From Meghimatium bilineatum (lineage: Eukaryota; Mollusca; Gastropoda; Stylommatophora; Philomycidae): a stretch of DNA of 64,000 nucleotides. Location of the stretch: positions 761,501-825,500 of the forward strand of contig CM067310.1 of assembly GCA_034231615.1 (NCBI GenBank). The letters are read 5' to 3'. Below the pieces are notes generated by a model that made no database searches, was not told where the DNA came from, and was given only the letters and a program-made list of their open reading frames with translations. The position numbers and the translations under genes are program-made. Within the stretch, counting starts at the first letter, position 1, and each line of letters opens with the position of its first letter. Shown here in pieces: positions 22,501 to 33,285 of the stretch.

Positions 22501-24690
22501 AGTATGTTGTACTTTACTGAAAACATATCTACCAGTCTGTCTCAGTATGTTGTACTTTACTGAAAACATATCTACCAGCCTGCCTGTCTCAGTATGTTGT
22601 ACTTTACTGAAAACATATCTACCAGTCTGTCTCAGTATGTTGTACTTTACTGAAAACATATCTACCAGCCTGCCTGTCTCAGTATGTTGTACTTTACTGA
22701 AAACATATCTACCAGTCTGTCTCAGTATGTTGTACTTTACTGAAAACATATCTACCAGCCTGCCTGTCTCAGTATGTTGTACTTTACTGAAAACATATCT
22801 ACCAGCCTGTCTCAGTATGTTGTACTTTACTGAAAACATATCTACCAGTCTGTCTCAGTATGTTGTACTTTACTGAAAACATATCTACCAGCCTGCCTGT
22901 CTCAGTATGTTGTACTTTACTGAAAACATATCTACCAGTCTGTCTCAGTATGTTGTACTTTACTGAAAACATATCTACCAGCCTGGCTGTCTCAGTATGT
23001 TGTACTTTACTGAAAACATATCTACCAGTCTGTCTCAGTATGTTGTACTTTACTGAAAACATATCTACCAGCCTGGCTGTCTCAGTATGTTGTACTTTAC
23101 TGAAAACATATCTACCAGCCTGCCTGTCTCAGTATGTTGTACTTTACTGAAAACATATCTACCAGCCTGCCTGTCTCAGTATGTTGTACTTTACTGAAAA
23201 CATATCTACCAGCCTGCCTGTCTCAGTATTTTGTACTTTACTGAAAACATATCTACCAGCCTGCCTGTCTCAGTATGTTGTACTTTACTGAAAACATATC
23301 TACCAGTCTGTCTCAGTATGTTGTACTTTACTGAAAACATATCTACCAGCCTGCCTGTCTCAGTATGTTGTACTTTACTGAAAACATATCTACCAGCCTG
23401 CCTGTCTCAGTATGTTGTACTTTACTGAAAACATATCTACCAGTCTGTCTCAGTATGTTGTACTTTACTGAAAACATATCTACCAGCCTGCCTGTCTCAG
23501 TATGTTGTACTTTACTGAAAACATATCTACCAGCCTGCCTGTCTCAGTATGTTGTACTTTACTGAAAACATATCTACCAGTCTGTCTCAGTATGTTGTAC
23601 TTTACTGAAAACATATCTACCAGCCTGGCTGTCTCAGTATGTTGTACTTTACTGAAAACATATCTACCAGTCTGTCTCAGTATGTTGTACTTTACTGAAA
23701 ACATATCTACCAGCCTGCCTGTCTCAGTATGTTGTACTTTACTGAAAACATATCTACCAGTCTGTCTCAGTATGTTGTACTTTACTGAAAACATATCTAC
23801 CAGCCTGGCTGTCTCAGTATGTTGTACTTTACTGAAAACATATCTACCAGCCTGCCTGTCTCAGTATGTTGTACTTTACTGAAAACATATCTACCAGTCT
23901 GTCTCAGTATGTTGTACTTTACTGAAAACATATCTACCAGCCTGCCTGTCTCAGTATGTTGTACTTTACTGAAAACATATCTACCAGCCTGGCTGTCTCA
24001 GTATGTTGTACTTTACTGAAAACATATCTACCAGCCTGCCTGTCTCAGTATGTTGTACTTTACTGAAAACATATCTACCAGTCTGTCTCAGTATGTTGTA
24101 CTTTACTGAAAACATATCTACCAGTCTGTCTCAGTATGTTGTACTTTACTGAAAACATATCTACCAGCCTGCCTGTCTCAGTATGTTGTACTTTACTGAA
24201 AACATATCTACCAGTCTGTCTCAGTATGTTGTACTTTACTGAAAACATATCTACCAGTCTGTCTCAGTATGTTGTACTTTACTGAAAACATATCTACCAG
24301 CCTGGCTGTCTCAGTATGTTGTACTTTACTGAAAACATATCTACCAGCCTGCCTGTCTCAGTATGTTGTACTTTACTGAAAACATATCTACCAGCCTGCC
24401 TGTCTCAGTATGTTGTACTTTACTGAAAACATATCTACCAGTCTGTCTCAGTATGTTGTACTTTACTGAAAACATATCTACCAGCCTGGCTGTCTCAGTA
24501 TGTTGTACTTTACTGAAAACATATCTACCAGTCTGTCTCAGTATGTTGTACTTTACTGAAAACATATCTACCAGCCTGGTTGTCTCAGTATGTTGTACTT
24601 TACTGAAAACATATCTACCAGCCTGCCTGTCTCAGTATGTTGTACTTTACTGAAAACATATCTACCAGCCTGCCTGTCTCAGTATGTTGG
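19570..24690 (+). repeat. Giant minisatellite, 47/43 bp units, about 113 copies
   Basis: The units share ctcagtatgttgtactttac and tgaaaacatatctac. They differ by cagcctgcctgt (47 bp) versus cagtctgt (43 bp); a G in place of C (cctggctg) marks further subtypes. Higher-order blocks of 313 and 853 bp are visible. The array fills most of the intron before visible exon 10 of the CTCF-like gene. Alternating unit lengths shift the reading frame in a regular way and create many identical spurious open frames. Confidence 0.98.
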
Positions 24691-24848
24691 AGACACTTGA
24701 TATCAAATGTGTGTACTTTAATAAGATGAGGCGATACATATAATGTTTGTACTGTAATCGGTTGATGTTGTATCATGTGTGTACTGTAATCAGATGTTGT
24801 GGTGTTATGTTTACATCTCAATCAAATGAAGCTATATTTCTTCTGCAG

Positions 24849-26152
24849 AAGCAACAGCTTGCAACTAATTCAGGATCTGAATCTACAGCAGGTCTTCCAA
24901 TAAGCTCAGACACACATGCTACTCCTACACATAACACAGATGCTCTTGCGTCGCTCTTGCAAAGTATGAGTGCCTCAGTTACACCACTGTCTTCTGCAGG
25001 ACTGTCAACTCTGCTTCCACTATCATCAGACCAGAATGTGGCCGGTAGCCAGCAGTATGTTATGGTCAAGGTTTACACTTGTCTGAGTAATGATATCACG
25101 GAACCAACGCTGGTCAATGTGGCAGTGGACAAAGATTCTCTTGTGAAAATGTTTTCTTCTTTGGCAACACCTGGTGAAAACGGTATGCATTTTTTGGCTG
25201 GGGATCCCGAATCTTCTATTGCTCATTCCGTAGAGAACTCACAAACTGCAGCTGTTCCTCTGTCTCAGTTGCAGCTCCATTATGGCATTATTTCTGGAAT
25301 ACCCAGCTCGTCACTAGTTGCATCAAACTTTGAGCAGAATGAAGACTCTACCACCACACAGGATCAAAACCTAATGAAAAATGAGCTGGCATCTATCAAC
25401 TCTAAAACTCCGTTAAGTTTGACAATAGATTCAAGTGTGCACACATCACATAATAAAGACACAGAGGATCATGAAGCAACAGGAATGAACATTTTTGCTG
25501 CAAGTTCATCAACATCAATAGCATATGCACTTGCAGAAAATACATCAAAGTTCACACCCTCATCTGTGTTAGTCAAAACTAGTTTATCAGATCCACAATT
25601 AGGGACAGAGTCACAGACATCAAAGTTCACACCCTCATCTGTGTTAGTCAAAACTAGTTTATCAGATCAACAATTAGGGACAGAGTCACAGACATCAAAC
25701 TGCACGACACCATCTATTTTAGTCAAAGCTAGCTTATCAGATCTACAATTAGTGACACAGACTAGTACAGAAAGTGATCGATCAATGAAAGTTAGCTCCT
25801 CAGATGAACAAAGTGAACCTTATATCGTACACAGCTCAAAATGTGACTTGGCAGCAAAGATCTGTCTTTCAGAGCAACACACAAAACCTGAACCATTGAA
25901 CAGTGTTAAATATAACATCAGTACAGACATACTTTCGCCACATGGAGAATACTCACTGACCACATCACATACTGTTAAATGCCCCTCTTTCAACTTAGGA
26001 GCTACTTGTTCATCCAAAGGATCTTCAGTTATTCCTACAGAAATTACTCCACAGAAGTCTCAGCTTGTCACAAATGTTGAGATGCATCCTGGGTTCATTG
26101 TTTCTTCTCTTGTCAAAGAAGAATCGACTCATTCCACAGAGAAACAGAAAAG
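24849..26152 (+). CDS. CTCF: CTCF-like gene, visible exon 10 (large S/T-rich C-terminal exon)
   Basis: 434 codons plus two bases, acceptor ttcttctgcag, donor AAAAG/gtgagt, both close to consensus. The frame is open throughout and also upstream into the intron. The peptide is dominated by Ser, Thr, Leu and Gln and is probably disordered. Around 25546-25760 a 28-residue unit is repeated about three times (core FTPSSVLVKTSLSD); copies 1 and 2 are nearly identical and copy 3 has diverged. The exon starts about 150 bp after a 5.1 kb intronic minisatellite. No AT-hook is seen, unlike the C-terminus of vertebrate CTCF. Confidence 0.85.
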
Positions 26153-26159
26153 GTGAGTC

Positions 26160-26234
26160 AATTATTGATCATGTCCCTATCAGGTAAAACTGTGATTTCA
26201 GTCACCCCTATAGCAAAATCCCCACTGTCTAGAG
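26160..26234 (+). mobile_element. SINE family B, left part (interrupted by a MITE)
   Basis: The sequence up to cactgtctagag continues after the hAT element with ggttagcacgggagtgcctc. The copy at 47765 shows the uninterrupted order (ctgtctagcgtattaacacg). Confidence 0.45.
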
Positions 26235-26645
26235 CAGGGGTCGGGAACCTTTTTGTCTGAGAGAGCCATGGACACCACATATTTTGAAAAGTAATACTGT
26301 GAGAGTCATACATTATGTTTAAAACTAAAAATTCAAGTAAAAGTTTGTATTTTGTGCAATTTCAACACTAAAAGTACAATAATTATGTCTCTGAATTCTT
26401 TTTAATAACATTGTTATGCTGTTGCTAATCAATAATGGGTATTTCTTACCATTAATGCGACTTCTGATGCTGAGCTGCAGTAGACTTTAGCTCATTTGTA
26501 GAATGAAATATTGATATGCAATTAATATGTAGATCAAAGGAGTCTAAAGAAACATTTTTTTTATAATCGAACATTTGTCTGCAAGCCAGATGCAGCTATC
26601 AATAGAGCCACATCTGGCTCGCGAGCTATGGGTTCCTGACCCCTG
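26235..26645. mobile_element. hAT-type MITE with perfect 8 bp target-site duplication
   Basis: The ends are CAGGGGTCGGGAACC and GGTTCCTGACCCCTG, imperfect terminal inverted repeats. Inside the right end is gagccacatctggctcgcga, and the left end has gagagagccatggacacc. Both are typical of hAT elements known from many animals. GTCTAGAG stands directly outside both ends (26227-26234 and 26646-26653). The element is 411 bp and has no transposase, so it depended on a transposase encoded elsewhere. Confidence 0.92.
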
Positions 26646-26960
26646 GTCTAGAGGGTTAGCACGGGAGTGCCTCAAGCCAAGGGAGTACATCCCTACAAAA
26701 AATTTGGCAGTCGATGGTACATTAAACCATTGTCTGACATCTCCTGCAGTTCTCTTTGTTTAACCAAGTGAACCTTATCTTGGCTGTAGTTGCCTGGAGC
26801 AGTGTATAGGTTGAAACCTACTGTCCTGGTGTGATAGTTATTCTCTGGCTCTGGGTGGGCTGAAAATCCAGACTTCCCAGCAATATAATGTTGGGTCAAA
26901 GGGCATGGACCGCTGAATCACCAACCAACCACCATCATCATCATGTGTCAAGAGTTACCT
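26646..26960 (+). mobile_element. SINE family B, right part
   Basis: Contains agccaagggagtacatccct, cattaaaccattgtctgaca, tctcctgcagttctctttg and at the end gggtcaaagggcatggaccg followed by aaccaacc. Parts recur at 47765-47890 and 53010-53052. Confidence 0.6.
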
Positions 26961-27119
26961 GCTCACAACTAAATGAATTATCTCATCATGCAGGCATACA
27001 TTGATGAAAGTTTGTAGTCTTTTAGTTGTTCCTTGTGCTGTACTCTGTGTTTCAGAGTTTAGCATTTCAGTTAAATATTAATAATTTTGTATTTGTTGAA
27101 ATTTTAAAATATTTTCATC

Positions 27120-27335
27120 TGCGGAAGTTGGATGTGTCGGGCAATTATCTCAAATAAAATGGCAACAATGCATATCCATTCTCTGGACTACATTTTGCTG
27201 GAAATCTAGTAGGATTAGTGTCCTGCTACAAGAGAGATCTAGTAGTACCATTATCCTACTACAAGAGAGATCTCTGGACTACATTCTGCTGGAAATCTTG
27301 TAGAACCATTGTCCATTAGGACCATTAATGCAATC
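27120..27335 (+). mobile_element. SINE A-like tail with tandem extension
   Basis: gaagttggatgtgtcgggc leads to ctctggactacattttgctg. A piece with tactacaagagagatctctg then repeats. The same arrangement occurs at 62305-62530. Confidence 0.6.
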
Positions 27336-27612
27336 TTCTTCTTCTTTCGTTCTCAAACTCCTGCAGATTAGCAGGATGTAGTCCGGAGAACGGAATGCAT
27401 TGTGTCATGGTTTACAGCATTGCTGCGATATCTGCGCCTTTCGGCCTGACACATCCGATGTCAGCATGGCTTTGGGTCAATGACCCTATATTGGATGGGA
27501 CAGCCAACTCCATCCCATAACCTCCTTAGTCGCCTTTTATGACATGCGTGGAAGGTAAACAGTGTTGCTATTCTTTGCTCTCCTTTCGGACCTCAGCAAC
27601 ACACGGGCGATT
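27336..27612 (-). mobile_element. SINE family A, full-length reference copy
   Basis: Read on the minus strand: cgcccgtgtgttgctgaggt, gagcaaagaatagcaacact, gcatgtcataaaaggcgact, atgggatggagttggctgtc, gatgtgtcaggccgaaaggc, ctgtaaaccatgacacaatg, gactacatcctgctaatctg and a gaagaagaag tail. It is the best copy for defining the family, about 275 bp. Confidence 0.85.
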
Positions 27613-27739
27613 AATGCAATGAAAGTTTTCTCTAGATTTAAAAAAAAAATAAACTAGGTTACTATATAAATATTCAGTCACAATTTCAACATATTCGACT
27701 AGTCATATCATAGTCACATGTCTCATTTTTGTTTGTCAG

Positions 27740-27836
27740 GTCTCACAGAAAACGGACAGCAACTTCTGATGTTGACCCTGCCCTGGTGATGACTGGCAAA
27801 CGTGTCCGTAAAACTCTGATTAAAGTTAGCATGTGA
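27740..27836 (+). CDS. CTCF: CTCF-like gene, last exon
   Basis: Acceptor gtttgtcag. The first base completes an Arg codon split by the intron, then 31 codons and TGA. The peptide is basic (SHRKRTATSDVD and GKRVRKTLIKVSM) and may act as a nuclear localisation or DNA-contact tail. The stop codon is followed after two bases by the first unit of a 39 bp minisatellite. The true C-terminus could have been changed by growth of this array, because the last codons resemble two further short sequences near 29362 and 29437. Confidence 0.72.
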
Positions 27837-27837
27837 G

Positions 27838-28150
27838 AACATGTTTGCTGGATGGAAATAATCTTGTGTGTTCTGGAACATGTTATCTGGATGGAAATAA
27901 TCTTGTGTGTTCTGGAACATGTTTGCTGGATGGAAATAATCTTGTGTGTTCTGGAACATGTTTGCTGGATGGAAATAATCTTGTGTGTTCTGGAACATGT
28001 TTGCTTGTTGGAAATAATCTCGTGTGTTCTGGAACATGTTTGCTGGATGGAAATAATCTCGTGTGTTCTAGAACATGTTTGCTGGATGGAAATAATCTCG
28101 TGTGTTCTGGAACATGTTTGCTGGATGGAAATAATCTTATGTGTTCTGGA
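27838..28150 (+). repeat. Minisatellite, 39 bp unit, 8 copies, directly after the CTCF-like stop codon
   Basis: The unit contains tgtttgctggatggaaataa and tcttgtgtgttctggaaca. If the stop at 27836 is used, the array is the start of the 3' UTR. Confidence 0.95.
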
Positions 28151-28234
28151 ACAAGACTTTTACAAATGATAATTGCCAGGAATGTATCCTGTCAGCATAA
28201 GTAGTTACATTTTTGGTTCCGTCCAGCCTTGGAG

Positions 28235-29360
28235 GATACTGACCTAACAGAGACATGGGGCAATGCTGCCGTATTTACTTATGAAGACTTCCACTCTGGC
28301 GTTGAGACATGGCATTTCAATCAACCTGGAGGATGCTTACAACAGATTACTTTTTGGCTTTCTAATACATCCGCTTTTGAACTGCAAATCAGTTATTTCT
28401 CTTGTGAATTGGATCTCTGCAGCACATTTCCAGAAAATGATGAAATTTAGATGTGGCAGCAGGACTTCTGAAAACCAAGTCCTTCCACAGAGCTCACCCT
28501 TGTCTCCTATACTTGTAACACCAAGTCCTTCCACAGATCTCACCCGTGTCTCCTATACTTGTAACACCAAGTCCTTCCACAGAGCTCACCCTTGTCTCCT
28601 GTACTTGTTACTCTCCTGTACTTGTGAATGCATATACTCTGTGAATGAAGGGCTTTATCATATGCCAAAACATTTTAGTTTATTGCCAGGGTAGAGATAG
28701 GAGGCAGGTGGAGCATGAGACAGAAGCTGACTGGTTTGGAAGGTGGTGCCAAGATGGTGGATCACTAGTCAACCCAACTAAATAGACTAGAAATGGAATT
28801 GTAAGGGATGACAGTGGTGCTATTCTACAACAAGTAGGATGACCATGGCAGTAATCAGAGAGATGGTAGGGGTAGAATCTCAAACATATACCCAGGTATA
28901 CTTTCTCAGTGACTCAATGAACATGTTAAGAAAGGTTGATAATGACTAGGCAGGCAGTAGTTGGGAGTCAGTGAAGCAGTCTAAATTGATAAAAATCAAT
29001 TTCATATTTGTGCTTGAACATGATGGAGTTTGAGGAAATGGACGCACGGACAGGCTTGCTGGTATGACAATTATGGGGACCAGACAAACTTCTGACTTGT
29101 CTGATGTTTTTGAATGCTCTTAGAGAGATAGGATGAGTAACAGATACAAAAAATGCTTGTGAATCTGGAACCTGAAGAAGACTAGAGGGATATCACAAAC
29201 ACGGGTGTTACTAAACAAAAGGATTATGCAGGTAACCAGAGGAGACTGGTAAAGCATCACAGAACAGGCTTGGTCAGTCGCTACACTGAGGGATGCCTCA
29301 AAGAGGAATTATGAGCACTTTGTACTGATGGTTCAATATGCAGTGGGAATGATCGTTCTA
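28235..29360 (+). mobile_element. I-type LINE fragment (RT and RNase H remnants)
   Basis: Frames give SINLEDAYNRLLFGFLIHP, then KMMKFRCGSRTSENQVLPQS and SPLSPILVT, matching the reverse transcriptase of the copy at 34667-36807. Further on, CTDGSICSGNDRS is an RNase H start. A 46 bp piece with accaagtccttccacagagc is repeated three times inside (28478-28610). Many frameshifts. Confidence 0.75.
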
Positions 29361-29361
29361 C

Positions 29362-29470
29362 TAAAAAAACTGATGAAAGCTAGGATGTGAGAATATGTTT
29401 GTTGGATGCAAGTAATCTCTTGTTTGTTCTGGAACTAGACTGATTAAAATTAACTTGTAAGAACATGTTT
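29362..29470 (+). repeat. Two echoes of the CTCF-like terminal sequence
   Basis: aaactgatgaaagctaggat plus gtgagaatatgtttg, and agactgattaaaattaactt plus gtaagaacatg, both resemble aaactctgattaaagttagc plus atgtgagaacatgtttg at the stop codon of the CTCF-like gene. Confidence 0.5.
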
Positions 29471-29497
29471 TTGAAATCAGTGGTGCTGTTCTTGGGT

Positions 29498-29985
29498 TCC
29501 CAATGCTTGATATGACAGTCCCAATGCTGGATATGACAGTCCCAATGCTGGATATGACAGTCCCAATGCTGGATATGACAGTCCCAATGCTGGATACGAC
29601 TGTCCCAATGCTGGATACGACTGTCCCAATGCTGGATACTACAGTCCCAATGCTGGATATGATAGTCCCAATGCTGGATACTACAGTCCCAATGCTGGAT
29701 ACTACAGTCCCAATGCTGGATATGATAGTCCCAATGCTGGATACTACAGTCCCAATGCTGGATATGACAGTCCCAATGCTGGATATGACAGTCCCAATGC
29801 TGGATATGATAGTCCCAATGCTGGATACGACAGTCCCAATGCTGGATACTACAGCCCCAATGCTGGATATGATAGTCCCAATGCTGGATACTACAGTCCC
29901 AATGCTGGATACTACAGTCCCAATGCTGGATACTACAGTCCCAATGCTGGATATGACAGTCCCAATGCTGGATATGACAGTAATG
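29498..29985 (+). repeat. Minisatellite, 21 bp unit, about 23 copies
   Basis: The unit is cccaatgctggatatgacag plus t, with gatac[t/g]a variants. It is open on both strands. Confidence 0.95.
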
Positions 29986-30038
29986 TGAGAATTCATTAAG
30001 TAAAATATTATTTGCTTTTTTAAAAATTTAAATGTGTG

Positions 30039-30044
30039 AATAAA
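30039..30044 (+). promoter_or_regulatory. Possible polyadenylation signal AATAAA
   Basis: AATAAA followed by a TGTG-rich stretch, about 2.2 kb after the stop of the CTCF-like gene. It would give a long 3' UTR made mostly of repeats. AATAAA is common by chance in AT-rich DNA, so this is only a candidate. Confidence 0.15.
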
Positions 30045-30059
30045 GTCTGTGAAAAAAAA

Positions 30060-30435
30060 TGTTTGTTTGTGAAGTATTTGATGTACAGTTTTTGTGTTTT
30101 TGTGAAGTATTTAATGTGTAGGTCTATTCTTTGTGAAGTATTTGATATGTTTTTTGTGTGAAGCATTTGATATGTATTCTTTGTGAAGCATTTGATGTGT
30201 AGCATTTGTGAAGTATTTGATGTAATCTTTGTGAAGTATTTGATGTGTATTCTTTGTGAAGCATTTGATGTGTAGCATTTGTGAAGTATTTGATGTAATC
30301 TTTGTGAAATATTTGATGTGTATTATGTGTGAAGTATTTGATGTAATCTTTGTGAAGTATTTGATGTGTATTCTTTGTGAAGCATTTGATGTGTATTCTT
30401 TATGAAGCATTTGATGTGTAGGCCTATTCTTTGTG
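30060..30435 (+). repeat. Degenerate tandem repeat of about 21-30 bp
   Basis: Units contain gtgaagtatttgatgtgtat and ctttgtgaagcatttgatg. Confidence 0.8.
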
Positions 30436-30589
30436 AAATGACAATTCTCAGAAGATGATGTTCAGTATCATAAAGAGGCTGCAAGGCATAAGTACATGCA
30501 AAGTGACTAATGATTAATCCCGTCTGATGTGATGAGTGGTGACTGTGTGAGATTATTACACAGGAACCATATTCTGGAGAAGGGTTTCG

Positions 30590-30795
30590 TCGGTCTCAAT
30601 GGCAAGCATTCCCCATTCACAAAATCCCTGTCATCTCAATGGCAAGCATTCCCCATTCACAAAATCCCTGTCATCTCAATGGCAAGCATTCCCCATTCAC
30701 AAAATCCCTGTCATCTCAATGGCAAGCATTCCCCATTCACAAAATCCCTGTCATCTCAATGGCAAGCATTCCCCATTCACAACATCCCTGTCATC
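30590..30795 (+). repeat. Minisatellite, 40 bp unit, 5 copies
   Basis: The unit contains tctcaatggcaagcattccc and cattcacaaaatccctgtca. Confidence 0.95.
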
Positions 30796-30869
30796 TATGA
30801 TCTAATAATGAAACAGAACAATACAATTTTTAAGAACTTAAATTATGAAATTCAAACTTTTCCCCCTTA

Positions 30870-31360
30870 AATGTATGCATCTTTTAATAAATAAAATCAT
30901 ATGTATACATGAAATCATAAGTATATGCATAAAATCACACAAAGGTAAATGACATCACAAGTATACATATAATCCAGACAATTAGGCATATAAAAGAAAT
31001 CACACAAGTATAAATGAAATCAAAAGTACACATGATTTCATAAGTATGCATAAAACCACACAAGTATTATATAAAATGACAAGTAGGCCTCCTATACATA
31101 AATTCACAAGTAGACAGGAAATCACAAGTATGCATGAAATCACACAGGTATACATGAAATAAAGTATGCATAAAATCACAAAAGTAGGCCCCTATACATG
31201 AAATCATAAGTATGCATAAAATTACATGACAAACAAGTATAAAAGAAATCACACAAGCAGTGCATGAAATCACAAGTAGGCCTATGCATTAAATGACATC
31301 ACAAATATAATTGAATCATAGGGCCTAAGTATGCATAAAATTACACAAGTATAAATGAAT
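30870..31360 (+). repeat. Degenerate repeat, AAATCACACAAGTAT-type
   Basis: Many irregular copies of about 20-35 bp with aaatcacaagta and gcataaaatca. Old and eroded. Confidence 0.7.
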
Positions 31361-31374
31361 TTTACGAACTGTAA

Positions 31375-31735
31375 ACTTAAAATCACCCTCGACGGAGAAA
31401 CAATTCAGACAGTTGATAACTTTTCTTATTTATGCAGCAAAATGACACAAGATGGAGATACAACAAAAGAGATCACTACCAGAATTTCACTGGCTACAAG
31501 TGCTTTCCACCACCTCACAAAGATCTGGAAATAAAAAAACAATAAGTAAACATACCAAACTACAACAACTCCAATGTGATATCTGTGTTGACATGTGGTT
31601 GCGAAAGTTGGAAAATAACAAAGGCACTGGAGAAGAAATTGAACTCATTTGAAAATAAATGTTTTAGAAAACTCTTAAATATTGGTTGGGAAGAATTCCA
31701 GTCTCTACAATTCTCTGAGAGAACAATAGTGCAAT
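31375..31735 (+). mobile_element. LINE C-terminal fragment
   Basis: Frames give LDGETIQTVDNFSYLCSKMT, TTKEITTRISLATSAFHHLT and, after a frameshift, KALEKKLNSFENKCFRKLLN. This is the thumb region of a LINE reverse transcriptase. It runs into the following tandem repeat. Confidence 0.85.
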
Positions 31736-32215
31736 CTTGAACTCTGTCAAAGAACAATAGTACAGCCTAGAACTCTGTCAGAGTACAAGAGTGCAGGCTA
31801 GAACTCTCTCAGACAACAAGAAGGCAAGCTAGAACTCTCTCAGACAACAAGAAGGCAAGCTAGAACTCCCTCAGAGAACAATAGTGCAGACTAGAATATC
31901 AAGAGAACAAAAGTGCAATCTAGAACTCTGTCAGAGAACAATAGTGCATGCTAGAACTCTGTAAAAGAACAATAGTGCAGGCTAGAACTCTTTCATAGAA
32001 CAATGGTGCAGGCTATAACTCTTTCATAGAACAATGGTGCAGGCTAGAACTCTCAGAGAACAATAGTGCAGGCTAGAATATCAAGAGAACATAAGTGCAA
32101 TCTAGAGCTCTGTCAGAGAACAATAGTGCAGGCTAAACTCTTAGAGAACAATAGTGCAGGCTAGAACTCACTCAGAAAACAATAGTGCGGGATAGAACTC
32201 TCTCAGAGAATGAAA
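31735..32215 (+). repeat. Degenerate tandem repeat of about 35 bp growing out of a LINE
   Basis: Units contain agagaacaatagtgcaggct and agaactctgtc. The first unit is the continuation of the LINE sequence (ttctctgagagaacaatag). Confidence 0.75.
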
Positions 32216-32990
32216 AAAAAGTATGACTAAATACAGAAATAAGAACTGGAATCATACAACAAATGAGACAACCAGTAGATGAAAAAATGGCTTGATAACA
32301 AATTAATCTTTACAGACAAAATATGTCACAAATAAAATCAGCCATATACAGTCAAGGATTTTGAAAAGTGTTGTTAGATAGAGAACATACCAGGTATAAA
32401 AACATCCCACTGTATACGGCAGAACCTCCAAAGTTGACCACATTTTTATGGACCGGACACACACCACGGTAACATATCTGTACAGTAAACCTAATTTCAT
32501 ATTGACCAACCCTCTGTGTGTTGACCGCTGTATTTCTGTCCCTTTTATTGTCACCTTATAGAGGTTCTACTGTAGTAGTTATATCCAGACAGCAATGATA
32601 AACTAGTGAAGCAAACAACTGCCTAGAAACTCACTACTGCTAAAAAATACTAATTGGATGACTACATTCTGTTACAAATTGTAGTTATATGAGGATGTTG
32701 TACTCGGGATCAAAGGCCAAGAACTGAGACATTGCAGTGTTACTGGTAAGGCAATGACTGTTTAAATAATGTACGTTTTAGCAATCAAAGTGCATAACTG
32801 GTTTCCATAGACAGTAACGATATTTAAATATAGATGTAACAAATGTGCGTTTGGTTTTCCATATTTAAAAAAAATGGATGAAAGGGAGACTGCAATAACA
32901 CAGTATATACCATATGACAAATAAATAATGGGGGGGGGGGCATAAAATAAATTGAGATGGAGTTTAAAAAATATGGAGACTTCTACTGCT
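32216..32990. other. No recognisable gene
   Basis: Possible further LINE sequence in the first 150 bases. A G-run lies at 32932-32940. No exon seen. Confidence 0.35.
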
Positions 32991-32999
32991 TTCCAGTTT

Positions 33000-33285
33000 T
33001 CTTATCTGGGAATCTAGCTGCTGAATCAATTGGATATCTGGGAGCCTAGCTGCTCACTTGATTGAATATCTTTGAGCCTAGCTGCAGACGATTGAATATC
33101 TGGGACCCTAGCTGCTCACTTGATTGAATATCTGAGAGCCTAGCTGCCGACGATTAAATATATGGGAGTCTAGCTGCCGACGGTTGAATATCTGGGAGCC
33201 TAGCTGCCGAGAATTGAATATCTGGAAGCCTAGCTGCCGACGATTGAATATCCGAGAGCCTAGCAGCTGACTTGATTGAATATTG
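33000..33285 (+). repeat. Minisatellite, about 33 bp unit, about 9 copies
   Basis: Units contain gattgaatatctgggagcct and agctgccgac. Confidence 0.88.

Larger units (their letters stand above)
2312..27836 (+). other. CTCF: Gene model: CTCF-like zinc-finger protein (11 exons visible, 5' end missing)
   Basis: Eleven exons with GT-AG borders join without a phase break and give about 1,130 codons ending in TGA. In vertebrates CTCF is a nuclear DNA-binding architectural protein that sets chromatin loop boundaries together with cohesin. Fingers 1-8 match vertebrate CTCF in order, including typical stretches such as [20 protein letters not shown] and DTYKLKRH. The N-terminal part is S/T/Q-rich, and the visible exons lack the YDF cohesin-binding motif of vertebrate CTCF. 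The C-terminal part is long and S/T-rich. The start codon is not in the visible exons, because the first one is entered in phase 0 from an acceptor. A diverged CTCF paralogue is the main alternative to an orthologue. Confidence 0.85.

Noticed and set aside
19570..24690. Dozens of open frames on both strands (LYFTENISTS-type and MFSVKYNILRQ-type)
   Set aside because: They repeat the array unit and appear on both strands at once; alternating 47 and 43 bp units make the frame return regularly.
29361..29996. 211-codon frame with repeated SSIGTVI
   Set aside because: A translation of the 21 bp array; the other strand is open too.
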